Source of the DNA: Pseudotabrizicola algicola
GTDB taxonomy: Bacteria > Pseudomonadota > Alphaproteobacteria > Rhodobacterales > Rhodobacteraceae
Reading direction: 5' to 3'
DNA: 64,000 nt
Assembly (NCBI RefSeq): GCF_010915705.1
Contig: NZ_JAAIKE010000001.1
Coordinates: forward strand, 558,001 to 622,000
Every line of letters starts with the position of its first letter. The first letter of the stretch is position 1. A model generated the notes under the pieces. That model ran no database searches, was not told where the DNA came from, and saw only the letters and a list, made by a program, of their open reading frames with translations. Of this stretch, positions 8,044 through 17,726 are shown in pieces. The position numbers and the translations under genes are program-made.

Positions 8044-9243
8044 CTAGCGTTGCAGCGCCGACAGCGCGGCATCCTCCTCGGCCCAGGCCTTCAGCCCGTC
8101 GCGCAAGGCAAGCGCCATCTTCGCCCGCCACTCGCGGTCGACCAGCCGCGCCAGATCGCGCTCGGATGACATGAAGCCGAGTTCCACCAGCACCGAGGGA
8201 ATGTCCGGCGATTTCAGCACCGAAAATCCGGCGGTCTGGCGCGGGTGGCGGTGCATCCGCAGCCCCGCGCCCTTGATCGCGCTCTCCAGTGCCAGCGCCA
8301 GCCGCTCGATGCGCGGCCCCGTCTCGGTGCGCGCCATATCCATCAGGATCGTCGCCACCAGATCATCCTGAGCGGTCAGGTCCACCCCCGAGAGTAGATC
8401 CGCCCGGTCATGCCGCTCGGCCAGCGCCTGCGAGGCCGCATCCGATGCCTCTTCCGAAAGCGTGTAAATCGTGGCCCCCACCGCCTCGCCTTCCGCAATC
8501 GCATCAGCGTGCAGCGAGACAAATACATGCGCCCCCGCCGCCCGCGCGATGGAAATGCGGGCCTCCAACGGCACGAACACATCCTCGTCCCGCGTCAGGA
8601 TCACAAGGAAACCGCCATCGCGCACCAGAACGTCCTTCAACTCGCGCGCAAAGGTCAGCATCAGCCCCGCCTCGCTGAACCCGTCGCGCTCCGCGCCCGG
8701 GTCGATGCCGCCATGCCCCGGGTCCAGCACCACCACCACCGGCCCGGTGCCGCGCGGCACGGGCCTCGGCAGATCGGCCACCGCAGGGAGCGCCCAGCCC
8801 TCGGGCTCCGGCACCGCCGCCGCCGCCGCAAAATCCTCGTCGCTGGCCGTCTCCAGCCGCAGCCGCACCTTGGCGCCCTGATCGCCGGTCAGCATCTCGG
8901 CCCGCGCCACAACGGCAGGCCCGTCCAGTTCCAACACCAGCCGCGACCAGCCCTGCCGCACCACACCGGCGCGCAGTCCCAGCACCGCGTCGCTGCGCTC
9001 CTCAAGGCCGGTCAGCCCCGTCCAGTCCACCTCGCGCGTGTCCAGCACCAGACGCGGCGGCGCGTCCAGCACCCTGACCCGCCACGGCACCGGCTGGCTC
9101 AGCGCCAGTTCCACCTCCAGCCCGCCGCGCCGGTCCTCCACCCATGACCGCTCCGGCACCAGCCGCGCCAGCGCCGACAACTCCTGCGCCAGCGCCGCAA
9201 CAGGCCCCCAGAGCAGCACCAGCACCAGCACCCACAGCTTCAT
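8044..9243 (-). CDS. Periplasmic N-acetylmuramoyl-L-alanine amidase (AMIN + Amidase_3)
   Basis: 399 aa. Starts MKLWVLVLVLLWGPVAALAQ, a clear Sec signal peptide, with AGGGG seven bases upstream. An N-terminal AMIN-like beta domain (about 25-150) directs the enzyme to the septum or to peptidoglycan; the C-terminal Amidase_3 domain (about 180-390) carries the zinc motifs VVVLDPGHGGIDPGA (His) and Glu in SEAGLML, plus SLHADA and ELGFMSSERD. It cuts the amide between MurNAc and the stem peptide during daughter-cell separation (AmiC-like role). A copy of the dispersed extragenic element sits just before the ribosome site. PBP1A follows in the same direction. Confidence 0.93.
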   Translation of the reverse strand: MKLWVLVLVLLWGPVAALAQELSALARLVPERSWVEDRRGGLEVELALSQPVPWRVRVLDAPPRLVLDTREVDWTGLTGLEERSDAVLGLRAGVVRQGWSRLVLELDGPAVVARAEMLTGDQGAKVRLRLETASDEDFAAAAAVPEPEGWALPAVADLPRPVPRGTGPVVVVLDPGHGGIDPGAERDGFSEAGLMLTFARELKDVLVRDGGFLVILTRDEDVFVPLEARISIARAAGAHVFVSLHADAIAEGEAVGATIYTLSEEASDAASQALAERHDRADLLSGVDLTAQDDLVATILMDMARTETGPRIERLALALESAIKGAGLRMHRHPRQTAGFSVLKSPDIPSVLVELGFMSSERDLARLVDREWRAKMALALRDGLKAWAEEDAALSALQR

Positions 9244-9256
9244 CACACGCCCCTGC

Positions 9257-9292
9257 CCATTTTCTGTCTGAAAATATCCCCGCCGGAGGCGC
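9257..9292 (-). repeat. Dispersed extragenic element, copy 1 (before the amidase gene)
   Basis: On the minus strand: GCGCCTCCGGCGGGG, then ATATTTTCAGACAGAAAATG, ending 13 bases before the amidase ATG. Same core as the copies at 23772, 29922, 42152/42204 and 51114. Confidence 0.6.
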
Positions 9293-9295
9293 ACG

Positions 9296-10471
9296 TCAGC
9301 CCCGCGCGATCCCGCCCCGAGGTTCTTCGCGACGAGAGGCCATGAAGGCCTGCAACCGCGCAAGCCCCTCGACAATATCCGCCGTCCCCCGCGCATAGGA
9401 AAACCGCAAGGTTTGCCGCCCGCGCACCGGGTCAAAGTCCAGCCCCGGCGTCACCGCCACCCCCGCCTCGTGCAGGATCTCCCGCGCGAAACCCAGCGAA
9501 TCCGTCGTCAGGTCCGACACATCGGCATAGACGTAGAAGGCGCCATCGGGCGGCGCGATCCTGGCAAACCCCGCGCGCGGCAGGCCCTCCAGCATCAGGG
9601 CGCGGTTGGCCGCATAGGTTGCGCGGTTCGCCTCCAGTTCATCCACGCAGTCCAGCGCCGCCAAAGCGACGATCTGGCTGGCATGGGGCGGGCAGATGAA
9701 CATGTTCTGCGCCAGACGCTCCACCTTGCGCACATGCGCCTCGGGTACCACCATCCAGCCGACGCGCCAGCCGGTCATGCTGAAATACTTGGAAAACGAG
9801 TTGATGACATAGGCCTCATCAGTGATTTCCAGCGCCGAGACCGCCCGCCCATCGTAATGCAGCCCGTGGTAGATCTCGTCCGAGACAAAGGATATCCCCC
9901 GCCCCGCGCAATGCCCGATCAGACCTTCCAGCGCCGCATGGTCCAGCATGGTGCCGGTCGGGTTGCCGGGCGAGGCCACGATCAGCCCCGCCATCTCCAC
10001 GCCAGCCAGATCCTCCGGCACCGGCTGCAGCCGGTTTTCCGCCCGTGTCGGAATCCCCACCGGCTGCAACGACAGCGCCCGCAGGATCTGGCGGTAGCTC
10101 GGATACCCCGGCTCGCCCAGACCTACCCTGTCCCCCGCCTCGAACAGCGCCGTGAAGGCCAGCAGGAAGGCCGCCGACGACCCCGAGGTCACCACCACCC
10201 GCGCCGGATCAAGCTCTACCCCGTACCAGCGCCGGTAGAGGTCCGCGATCCCCGCCCGCAACTCAGGCAGGCCCAAGGCAACCGTATAGCCCAGAGATCC
10301 CGCTGCCATGCTGCGCGCCAGTGCCGCCCGCGCTGCCTCCGGCGCCGGGGTGCCGGGCTGTCCCACCTCCATATGGATGATATGCCGCCCCGCCGCCTCC
10401 AGCCGCCGCGCGTCCTCCATCACATCCATCACAATAAAGGGATCGACATCACCCCGTCTTGAACTCTTCAT
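9296..10471 (-). CDS. Class I/II pyridoxal-phosphate aminotransferase
   Basis: 391 aa from ATG 10471 (MKSSRRGDVDPFIVMDVM), preceded by GAGGGGCGGG. Fold-type I aminotransferase: GYTVALGLPELR near the N-terminus, ASPGNPTGTM, VSDEIYHGL, and the PLP lysine in SFSKYFSMTGWRVGW; a C-terminal Arg (RFSYARG) would bind the substrate carboxylate. The amino acid substrate cannot be told; aspartate/tyrosine/alanine-type enzymes all look alike at this level. Divergent from the DsbA-family gene, with 112 bases between the two starts. Cytoplasmic. Confidence 0.9.
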   Translation of the reverse strand: MKSSRRGDVDPFIVMDVMEDARRLEAAGRHIIHMEVGQPGTPAPEAARAALARSMAAGSLGYTVALGLPELRAGIADLYRRWYGVELDPARVVVTSGSSAAFLLAFTALFEAGDRVGLGEPGYPSYRQILRALSLQPVGIPTRAENRLQPVPEDLAGVEMAGLIVASPGNPTGTMLDHAALEGLIGHCAGRGISFVSDEIYHGLHYDGRAVSALEITDEAYVINSFSKYFSMTGWRVGWMVVPEAHVRKVERLAQNMFICPPHASQIVALAALDCVDELEANRATYAANRALMLEGLPRAGFARIAPPDGAFYVYADVSDLTTDSLGFAREILHEAGVAVTPGLDFDPVRGRQTLRFSYARGTADIVEGLARLQAFMASRREEPRGGIARG

Positions 10472-10583
10472 GCCCGCCCCTCTATGCTTCGCGCCGAAGT
10501 GTCCCGGTTCGCGGGGCAAGGTCAAGCCCGACCCCATCAAACGCCTGCGATCACATGCTTTCGCAGCTTACCAGAGACGATCC

Positions 10584-11321
10584 ATGATCCTCAGAACCCT
10601 GATCGGCATCACCGCCATGATGATGACCTCCACCGTCGCCCTCGCCGAGATGACCGATGCCGAGCGCGAGGCATTCCGGGCCGAGGTGCGGGCCTTCCTG
10701 CTGGAAGAGCCCGAGGTGCTGGTCGAGGCGATGGAAGTCCTGCAGATGCAGCAGGAACAGGATGCCGTTCAGCGCGATCTGGCCATGCTGCGCGACAATG
10801 CCGACCTGATCTACCGCGATCCGAACTCCTGGGCGGGCGGCAATCTCGATGCCGACCTGACCATCGTGGAATTCGTCGACTATCGCTGCGGCTATTGCCG
10901 CAAGGCCCATGACGAAGTGGCCGAACTGGTGGAATCAGACGGCAACATCCGGCTGGTGCTGAAAGAGTTTCCCATCCTTGGCGAACAGTCGCTGATGGCG
11001 TCACAATTCGCCATCGCCGTGCGCCAGCTTCACGGCGATGACGCCTACAAGGCGGCGCATGATGCGCTGATCACCATGCGCGGCGATGTGCTGCCCGATA
11101 CGCTGGCGCGCCTGGCACGCGATCTCGGCCATGACCCCGCGCCGATTGCCGAGCGGATGAAAGCGCCCGAGGTGCAGGCCGTCATCGACACCAACCACGC
11201 GCTTGGCAACCTGATGCAGATCAACGGGACGCCCACCTTCGTGATCGACGAAACGATGGTGCGGGGTTATGTGCCGCTGCAGGGCATGCGCCAGATCGTC
11301 GCTGGACAGCGCGAAGGCTGA
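10584..11321 (+). CDS. DsbA-family thiol:disulfide oxidoreductase (Com1-like)
   Basis: 245 aa from ATG 10584. Signal peptide MILRTLIGITAMMMTSTVALAE; a short helical N-terminal region (about 22-75, LEEPEVLVEAMEVLQMQQ) seen in Com1-type DsbA proteins; a thioredoxin fold with active site CGYC (FVDYRCGYCRKAHDEV) and cis-Pro in INGTPTFVID. It catalyses disulfide formation or isomerisation of exported proteins in the periplasm. Likely reoxidised by a DsbB not present in this window. Convergent with lpxB, with only 24 bases between stops. Confidence 0.92.
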   Translation: MILRTLIGITAMMMTSTVALAEMTDAEREAFRAEVRAFLLEEPEVLVEAMEVLQMQQEQDAVQRDLAMLRDNADLIYRDPNSWAGGNLDADLTIVEFVDYRCGYCRKAHDEVAELVESDGNIRLVLKEFPILGEQSLMASQFAIAVRQLHGDDAYKAAHDALITMRGDVLPDTLARLARDLGHDPAPIAERMKAPEVQAVIDTNHALGNLMQINGTPTFVIDETMVRGYVPLQGMRQIVAGQREG

Positions 11322-11345
11322 CGCAAGCCGCAGGGCAAGGCCACG

Positions 11346-12491
11346 TCAGGCCCTTGCCCGCCGCGCCAGAAAGCCCAGCACCGATTGCGCCGCGCGCAGG
11401 CCCGGTGCGGGGCCTCCCCGCCCCAGCCGCTCCATCGTCAGCCGCATCGCATCGCGCTGCGCGCCCGCGCCCTGTTCCAGCAACCGCAGGACGGCAGGGG
11501 CAATCAGATCGGCGCGGCAGTCGGGGCCGATGAACTCCGGCACCACCCGCGTGTCAGACACCAGATTGACCAGCGTCACCGTGTCGATCAGCGCCGCGCG
11601 CCGCATCAGCCACAGTGTCAGCGGGTTCATGTCATAGGCAATCACCATCGGGCAATCGTTCGCCGCCAGTTCCAGACTGACCGTGCCCGAGGCGGCGATC
11701 GCCACATCGGCGGCGGCAAAGGCCGCGCGCTTGGTGGGGGCATCCTGAATGATGCGAGGGGGAATCGCCCAATCGGCGGTCAGGTCCTGCACCAAGCCCG
11801 CCACCCCGCGCACCGTGGGCAGCGCCACCCGCGCGCTCGGATGCACCGCCTTGATCCGCGCCACCACCTGCCCCAGCACGGGGGCAAGCCGCGTCACCTC
11901 GCCCTTGCGCGATCCGGGCAGCGCCAGCACCAGCGGGCCATTGCCCGCCATAAGCTCGGTCTCGGCCTTGCTGGCCAAAGGCTCGGCCACCACCGGATGC
12001 CCGACGAAATCGCAGCTCATCCCCGCAGCCGTCATATAGGGCGGCTCGAAGGGCAAGAGCGCCAGCACATGATCCACCACACGCGCCATCTTGGCCGCCC
12101 GCCCCGGACGCCACGCCCAGACCGAGGGCGCAACATAATGGATCACCGGAACATCCGGCCGCGCCGCCTTGACGATGCCCGCCACCCGCAGGCAGAAGTC
12201 CGGGCTGTCGATGGTGATCAGCGCCTGCGCGCCCGAGGCCAGCATCGCCTCTGCCGCCTCTGCGATCCGGCGTTTGAGCGCGAAATACTTCGGCAGGACC
12301 TCGACCAGCCCCATCACCGACAGCTCTTCCATCGGAAACAGGCTCTCCAGCCCTTCGGCCTGCATCAGCGGCCCGCCGATCCCCTGAAACGTCACCTCCG
12401 GCGACAAGGCCTTCAGCCCCGCCATCAGCGCAGCGCCCAGCCGGTCGCCCGAAGGCTCGCCCGCGATCAGGAACAGCGTCAGCGCGCCCAC
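11346..12491 (-). CDS. lpxB: Lipid-A-disaccharide synthase
   Basis: 381 aa. Condenses UDP-2,3-diacylglucosamine with lipid X to give the disaccharide core of lipid A, at the inner face of the membrane. Family GT19 motifs: GEPSGDRLGAALM at the start, FQGIGGPLMQAEG, DSPDFCLRV, HYVAPSVWAWRPGR, LALLPFEPPY, FVGHPV and LPGSRKGEV. Full length. Overlaps lpxI by 13 bases, so it is translationally coupled. Last gene of the uppS-to-lpxB cluster. Confidence 0.96.
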   Translation of the reverse strand: MGALTLFLIAGEPSGDRLGAALMAGLKALSPEVTFQGIGGPLMQAEGLESLFPMEELSVMGLVEVLPKYFALKRRIAEAAEAMLASGAQALITIDSPDFCLRVAGIVKAARPDVPVIHYVAPSVWAWRPGRAAKMARVVDHVLALLPFEPPYMTAAGMSCDFVGHPVVAEPLASKAETELMAGNGPLVLALPGSRKGEVTRLAPVLGQVVARIKAVHPSARVALPTVRGVAGLVQDLTADWAIPPRIIQDAPTKRAAFAAADVAIAASGTVSLELAANDCPMVIAYDMNPLTLWLMRRAALIDTVTLVNLVSDTRVVPEFIGPDCRADLIAPAVLRLLEQGAGAQRDAMRLTMERLGRGGPAPGLRAAQSVLGFLARRARA

Positions 12492-13282
12492 AGGAACAGG
12501 CCCGCGTCGCTGGCCGCAGCGATCATCCCTGCACGGTCAAGGCAGATCACCCCGCCCGCTTCCCAGACAATGCCGCCCAAGCCGGCCTCTGCCACCCGCG
12601 CCACGGTGTCGGGGCCCAGCGTGGGCAAATCCACCCGCAGGTCCTGACCCGGCTTCGGAGCCTTGTAAAACAAGCCCCGCCCGCGCGCGGGGTCCGGCCG
12701 CAGCCGCGCATCCAGCGTGGCCAGCCCGGCCAGCATCGCGTCGGTTCCCGGCAAAGCCTCCACCGCAAGGCACAAGCCCTGCGCCACGACACAGCCCTGC
12801 CCCACATCCACCGCGCCAAGCGCCTGCACGATCGCCGCCGCGCGCGTGGCATCCGCCTCGTCCCGATCTGAAATCGTGCCGCAGAGCACGCCCGCCCCCG
12901 GCACCAGCGCGGGCGCGATGCGCGCGGTGCCCTCCACGGCAAACCCCGCCTCCTCAAACAACCCGATCACCGCGCGCAAGGTGGCGTCATCGCCCTGCGC
13001 CATCGCCCCCATCAGGCGCGGCACCAGTTGCGCCGTTCCGGCATCGAAAAGCGCCGGGTCCAGCCTTGGCCGCTGCACCGCGCCAGCAAAGGTCACCGTC
13101 GTGACACCTGCATCCTCCAGCGCGTGAAAGAACGGCACCAGACGCTCCACCCGGAACACCATATCCACGGCAAGCCCTTCAGGGCTGAACCCGTCCAGCG
13201 CGCAAACCAAAGGCGCGTCCAGCGCCCCCGCCACGGCAGCAGGCAGGCGGCCCGATCCGGCGATGACCGCGGTCCGGCTCAT
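12479..13282 (-). CDS. lpxI: UDP-2,3-diacylglucosamine pyrophosphatase LpxI
   Basis: 267 aa. Starts MSRTAVIAGSGRLPAAVAGAL and contains the family wording FAGAVQRP (usually G.V.RP), LLxAVIGLFEEAGF and AGLGGIVWEAGGVICLDR. LpxI hydrolyses UDP-2,3-diacyl-GlcN to lipid X and UMP; it replaces the unrelated LpxH in alphaproteobacteria. It sits between lpxA (4-base overlap) and lpxB (13-base overlap), exactly where the step belongs in the pathway. Cytoplasmic, peripheral to the membrane. Confidence 0.93.
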   Translation of the reverse strand: MSRTAVIAGSGRLPAAVAGALDAPLVCALDGFSPEGLAVDMVFRVERLVPFFHALEDAGVTTVTFAGAVQRPRLDPALFDAGTAQLVPRLMGAMAQGDDATLRAVIGLFEEAGFAVEGTARIAPALVPGAGVLCGTISDRDEADATRAAAIVQALGAVDVGQGCVVAQGLCLAVEALPGTDAMLAGLATLDARLRPDPARGRGLFYKAPKPGQDLRVDLPTLGPDTVARVAEAGLGGIVWEAGGVICLDRAGMIAAASDAGLFLWAR

Positions 13283-14076
13283 TTCGGGGTCAGAAAGCTG
13301 CGGTCGCTGGCCGAGAGGATGAAATCGGTCATCTCGCGCACATGGGCGCTGTCCGTCTCATCCGCAAGCCGCCGCGCGCGGTCAAGGAAAGACCCCTCGC
13401 CCTGCGCCAGCATCTGATAGCCCGCCCGCAGCGCGGTGATCTCGGCCCGCTCCACCCCGCGCCGCTTCAGCCCCACAAGGTTCAGCCCGTCCAGCACGCC
13501 GCGCGGCCCCTGCACCAACCCGTGCGGCAGAACGTCATTCGTCACCATCGTCACCGCCCCGATGATCGCCCCGCGCCCGACCCGCACCCATTGGTGCACG
13601 CCCGACAATCCGCCCACGATCACATCATCGCCAATCTGGCAATGCCCCGCAATCGCCGCCTGATTGGCCAGCACCACACGGTTGCCGACAATCGCGTCAT
13701 GTCCCACATGCGCGCCCGTCATCAGGAGGCAGTCATCGCCAACCCGTGTGACCCCGCCGCCGCCCTCGGTGCCGGTGTTCAGCGTGGCGCCTTCGCGGAT
13801 CTTGCAGCGCGCGCCGACGAAAAGCCGCGTCCGCTCGCCCTTGAACTTCAGGTCCTGCGGCACCTCGCCCACACAGGCAAAGGGGTAAATCACCGTCCCT
13901 TCGCCGACCTCGGTCCAGCCGGTGACCACGGCATGGGATTTCACCACCACGCCCGGCCCGAGCCGCACCTCGGCCCCGATCACCGCAAACGGCCCCACCT
14001 CGGCCCCGGCGCCAATGACGGCGCCGGGCTCGACCACGGCCATCGGATGAATGCGGGCGCTGGGGTCAATGCTCAT
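13279..14076 (-). CDS. lpxA: Acyl-ACP--UDP-N-acetylglucosamine O-acyltransferase
   Basis: 265 aa. First step of lipid A synthesis: transfer of 3-hydroxyacyl from ACP to UDP-GlcNAc. Left-handed beta-helix of hexapeptide repeats over residues ~1-190 (IHPMAVVEPGAVIGAGAEVG and following), with the active-site His in TGAHVGHDAIVGN, then a helical C-terminal domain. Overlaps lpxI by 4 bases; three bases separate it from fabZ, which competes for the same hydroxyacyl-ACP pool. Confidence 0.96.
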   Translation of the reverse strand: MSIDPSARIHPMAVVEPGAVIGAGAEVGPFAVIGAEVRLGPGVVVKSHAVVTGWTEVGEGTVIYPFACVGEVPQDLKFKGERTRLFVGARCKIREGATLNTGTEGGGGVTRVGDDCLLMTGAHVGHDAIVGNRVVLANQAAIAGHCQIGDDVIVGGLSGVHQWVRVGRGAIIGAVTMVTNDVLPHGLVQGPRGVLDGLNLVGLKRRGVERAEITALRAGYQMLAQGEGSFLDRARRLADETDSAHVREMTDFILSASDRSFLTPK

Positions 14077-14079
14077 GCG

Positions 14080-14568
14080 TCAGACCTTTTTCGGCACGTC
14101 GAACATGGCGGTGAACTCGGCCTCGCAGGCCAGCTCGTCGCCGACCATCCCGCGCCCCTCGAACTTCCAGACGCGACCGCCGCCGCGCAGCGCCTTGACA
14201 TGCAACTCCAGCACATCGCCCGGCACCACCTTGCGGCGGAACTTGACGCCATCAACGCCCATGAAGAAGACGTTGGCATTCTTGTCGACCAGATCCATCG
14301 ACAGACCCACCAGAATCCCGCTGGTCTGCGCCATCGCCTCGATGATCATCACCCCCGGAAAGATCGGCGTGCCGGGGAAATGGCCGGTAAACTGCGGTTC
14401 GTTCATCGTCACGCATTTGATGCCGACACAGCTTTTGTTGATGTGGATGTCCACCACCTTGTCCACCAGCAGGAACGGATAGCGATGCGGCAAAATCCGC
14501 TGGATCAGCGCGATATCGGCGGTCTGGCCAGCCCCGGAGGCGCTCGCATCAACTGGTGTCTCGGTCAT
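14080..14568 (-). CDS. fabZ: 3-hydroxyacyl-ACP dehydratase FabZ
   Basis: 162 aa. Hot-dog fold enzyme that dehydrates 3-hydroxyacyl-ACP in fatty acid elongation. The signature [19 protein letters not shown] holds the catalytic His and Glu. N-terminal wording [16 protein letters not shown] is typical. Slightly longer than E. coli FabZ because of a Ser/Ala/Gly-rich tail at the N-terminus. Only 3 bases precede lpxA. A 98-base gap on its upstream side separates it from the Skp gene and could hold a secondary promoter, though I see no clear one. Confidence 0.96.
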   Translation of the reverse strand: MTETPVDASASGAGQTADIALIQRILPHRYPFLLVDKVVDIHINKSCVGIKCVTMNEPQFTGHFPGTPIFPGVMIIEAMAQTSGILVGLSMDLVDKNANVFFMGVDGVKFRRKVVPGDVLELHVKALRGGGRVWKFEGRGMVGDELACEAEFTAMFDVPKKV

Positions 14569-14666
14569 TCACTATCCCCGTTTGGTCTTGTGCCGGTGCC
14601 GGATCGCGGCAGGTCTGGCCTTGCTAACAACTCAAACGCGCCAGAGCAAGGCACCCGCGGCGCAGC

Positions 14667-15308
14667 TCAGGGTTGTGGCAGCGCGGGCAGCGGCTCCGCC
14701 CCGTCCCCTGCCCCATCCTCGCTGTCCTGCGGCACCGGCGGCAGATTGGACCCGTCGCCGAGTTCGCTGTCCAGCCGCGCAATGGCCTGCGCCGTGATGT
14801 CGATGCGGTCAAAGCTGAGTATCACGGCCGAACGGTCGATGATCGCCACCGCGCCCAGATCCTGCATCAGTTCGGCCAGAACCGGCACCGCCGCCTCATA
14901 GAACCGCTGCTGCTCGGAATCGCGCATCCGCGTCAGGGCACGGCTCTTGACCTCTTGCGCCACCCGCAATTCTTCGACCTTGGTGTCAAAATCGCGGGCA
15001 AGCTCGCGGAAGGCATCATTGGGCAGGATCGCGCGGCGGGCGGTCAGATCGCGTTCTTCCGCCTCCAGCGCCGCTTCAAGCCGACGGTTTTCCGCAACAA
15101 GATCGTTCGACGCGGCTTCGATCCGCGCCAAGATCGCCTCGCCCATCAGGGAGTCTTCGAACAACCGGACCCTGTCCAGCGTGACCACCGACGAAAACAA
15201 CCCAAGCTCTGGCGTCGGGCGCGGGCCGGTGGCCTCTTGCGCCCAAAGCGGAGCGGCGGCGGCAAGCCCGAACAGCACAAGCGCCGTGCGAAGCACCGCC
15301 CCGAGCAT
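14667..15308 (-). CDS. OmpH/Skp-family periplasmic chaperone
   Basis: 213 aa from ATG 15308, whose A is shared with the bamA stop (TGATG). Signal peptide MLGAVLRTALVLFGLAAAAPLWAQ; mature protein begins with a strand (LGLFSSVVTLDRVRLFEDS) followed by two long coiled-coil arms rich in Glu/Arg/Ala (AENRRLEAALEAEERDLTAR, then REL...KVEELRVAQEVKSRALTRM), as in Skp 'tentacles', and closes with AVAIIDRSAVILSFDRIDIT. It holds unfolded outer-membrane proteins on the way to BamA. A Pro/Glu-rich tail extends beyond the usual length. Confidence 0.9.
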   Translation of the reverse strand: MLGAVLRTALVLFGLAAAAPLWAQEATGPRPTPELGLFSSVVTLDRVRLFEDSLMGEAILARIEAASNDLVAENRRLEAALEAEERDLTARRAILPNDAFRELARDFDTKVEELRVAQEVKSRALTRMRDSEQQRFYEAAVPVLAELMQDLGAVAIIDRSAVILSFDRIDITAQAIARLDSELGDGSNLPPVPQDSEDGAGDGAEPLPALPQP

Positions 15309-17692
15309 CAGAACTGCGTCGAGATCGTCAGATCGAACCGCTGCTCGCGGTCGTAAGTCTCTTTCTTGAGCGCGCGCGAGAAGTTGAACCGCAACGGCCC
15401 GATCGGCGCATCCCACAGCACGGAAACCCCCACCGCCGCGCGCGGGTTGAATCCGGTGTCGATCGGCGCGCCAGCGGCATCCACCACATTGCCCTTCAGA
15501 CCCCAGACAGAGCCCACGTCCATGAAAACGCCGCCGCTCAGCCCGTATTCCTCGGGCAGGCCAATCGGGAAATCGGCCTCGAAGCGTGCCACGGCATAGA
15601 AGTTGCCGCCAAGGGCGTCGCCCGTCACCTGATCGCGCGGGCCGATGCCGTTGCCCTCAAAGCCGCGGATCTTGCCATTGCCGAAGAAGCGCTCGGTCAC
15701 CCGTGTGTTATAGCCCCCCAGCGGCGAAATCGCGCCCGCCTCGAAGATCGCCCGCAAGGTCACTTCTTCATTCAGCACAGAACGCTCGCCAAGCGCCTGA
15801 AGCGCGCTCGAGATATACTTGGCATCGCCGCCAAGCCCTGCGTAATCCTGGCTGAAGCGCAAGACCACGCCCCGGTCCGGGCTTAGCCCGCCGATGCGCG
15901 TGTCATAGCTGAAGGTATAGCCGATCGCCGAGGTAATCTCGCCCTCGCGCGCGGCCTCTGCCACCAGCGTCGGGTTGCGCTCGGTCACGGGGTCGATGGT
16001 GCCATCCCCGTTCACATCGCGGCCGCGATAGTTTTTCAGCGTGTTCTTCGACAGGCCATAGCGGATTTCCAGCCGGCTCAGCTCGCCCACGGGGAAAGAC
16101 AGCGCGGTGCGCAGGCCCACATTGGCGGTGTCATAGATCGCGTTCTTCTGCTTCGTCAGGTCATAGAACGCCCCCAGCGACAGCGACAGATCACGCCCCA
16201 GAAACGCCGGTTCGGTGATCGAGATCGACGAGCTGGTATCATCCGCACCCGAGGAGATGGCGACCGAAAACGCCTGCCCGCGGCCAAGGAAGTTCGATTC
16301 CGAGAAACCGATGTTCAGGCCGACCCCGGCATCCACGCCATAGCTTGCGCCCAGCGAGAGCGAGCCCGTCGGCTGCTCTTCCACGTTCACGTCCACCACG
16401 ACCTGATCCGAGGCCGAGCCGGGCCGCGCATCGACCTGCGCATCCGAGAAGAAGCCGAGCGCGCGGATACGTTCCGCCGACTGGCGCACTTCGCGCGGGT
16501 TGAAGGGGTCGCCTTCAGCGCTGCGGAACTGGCGGCGGATCACCTGATCCAGCGTCGTCGTATTGCCTTCGATGTCGATCCGCTCGACAAACACACGCTC
16601 GCCGCGCACCAGCGCGAATTCCAGATCCAGCGTGCCATCACGGTCATTACGGGTTATGCGCGGATCGACCCGCACAAAGTTGAGCCCCTTGCGCAGCGCA
16701 AGGTTCTCCATCCGCGCGATGGTGTTCTCCACCACGACCGGCGAATAGGGCACGCCCGAGCGCACGCGCGACAGCGCCCCGAACTCGCCCGCATCGACCC
16801 CCGCGACTTCCGAAACGGTGGTGATATTGCCAAAACGGTATTGCCGCCCCTCGCGGATCGAGAAGCTGACGAAAACCGCATCCCGCTCGCGCGCAACCTC
16901 GCCCGAGGCATCGGACACCTGAATATCGATATAGCCGCGCGCCAGATAGAAATCGCGCAGCAACTGCTTGTCCAGTTCCAGCCGCTCGGGAACAAAGGTA
17001 TCGCGCTGGATCACGTTGCGCAGCAGACCGGCCTGTTTGGTCTCCAGCACCTGCCGCAAGCGCCGGTCGCTGAAGGCGCGGTTGCCCACGAAAGACAGCC
17101 GTTCGATCTCGATCACGCGGCCTTCGGTGATCTCGAACGCCAGATCGACCCGCCCGCCGCTGCGGCGGATCAGCTTGGGCGTCACCGTGGCGGCAATCCG
17201 CCCGCGCGCCTGATAGGCTTCGGCGATCGCTGCCGCATCCGCCTCGGCCATGCTGGGCGAATAGACCCGCCGCGCCTGCGAGCGCACGACCTTCGCCAGA
17301 TCCTCGTCTTTCAGGCGCCGGTTGCCTTCAAAGTTGATGACGTTGACAATCGGGTATTCCTTGACGCGGATCACCAGTTGCCCGCCCTGCGGCACAATCT
17401 CGACCGTTTCGAACAGGCCCGAGCGCACCAGCCCCTGATAGGCGTCGTTCAGACCGGCCTGCGTCAGCGCCTCGCCGCGTCTGATTCCTGCAAAGCCCAG
17501 AATGGTCGCATTGTCGACAAGCTGGTTGCCTTCGATCACCACCTGATTGAACGCGTATTGCTGCCCGAAGGCAGGCGCAAGGAACGTCGAAGAAGCCGTT
17601 GCGGTGGAAAGGAAAACCGCCGTCAGCAGACGCTTGCGAATACGCGCCCCATCGCGCGAGGCTTTCGCCGCGGCACCCGCTGTATCGTGCAT
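15308..17692 (-). CDS. bamA: Outer membrane protein assembly factor BamA
   Basis: 794 aa. Signal peptide (about 18-43, ends in AFGQQ), five POTRA domains (about 48-370), then a 16-stranded Omp85 barrel with C-terminal aromatic RFDLTISTQF. Conserved barrel wording: GNGKIRGFEGNGIGPRD (the RGF motif of loop 6) and GPLRFNFSRALKKE. It inserts beta-barrel proteins, including LptD (46610-48787), into the outer membrane. Preceded by a perfect TTGACA element and a 45-codon ORF; followed with one-base overlap by the Skp gene. Confidence 0.96.
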   Translation of the reverse strand: MHDTAGAAAKASRDGARIRKRLLTAVFLSTATASSTFLAPAFGQQYAFNQVVIEGNQLVDNATILGFAGIRRGEALTQAGLNDAYQGLVRSGLFETVEIVPQGGQLVIRVKEYPIVNVINFEGNRRLKDEDLAKVVRSQARRVYSPSMAEADAAAIAEAYQARGRIAATVTPKLIRRSGGRVDLAFEITEGRVIEIERLSFVGNRAFSDRRLRQVLETKQAGLLRNVIQRDTFVPERLELDKQLLRDFYLARGYIDIQVSDASGEVARERDAVFVSFSIREGRQYRFGNITTVSEVAGVDAGEFGALSRVRSGVPYSPVVVENTIARMENLALRKGLNFVRVDPRITRNDRDGTLDLEFALVRGERVFVERIDIEGNTTTLDQVIRRQFRSAEGDPFNPREVRQSAERIRALGFFSDAQVDARPGSASDQVVVDVNVEEQPTGSLSLGASYGVDAGVGLNIGFSESNFLGRGQAFSVAISSGADDTSSSISITEPAFLGRDLSLSLGAFYDLTKQKNAIYDTANVGLRTALSFPVGELSRLEIRYGLSKNTLKNYRGRDVNGDGTIDPVTERNPTLVAEAAREGEITSAIGYTFSYDTRIGGLSPDRGVVLRFSQDYAGLGGDAKYISSALQALGERSVLNEEVTLRAIFEAGAISPLGGYNTRVTERFFGNGKIRGFEGNGIGPRDQVTGDALGGNFYAVARFEADFPIGLPEEYGLSGGVFMDVGSVWGLKGNVVDAAGAPIDTGFNPRAAVGVSVLWDAPIGPLRFNFSRALKKETYDREQRFDLTISTQF

Positions 17693-17726
17693 GACAACGC
17701 CCCATCTTCAACAAATTGTTGTATGT

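Noticed and set aside
12479-12491. Frameshift between lpxI and lpxB
   Set aside because: The 13-base overlap leaves both proteins full length; it is ordinary translational coupling.
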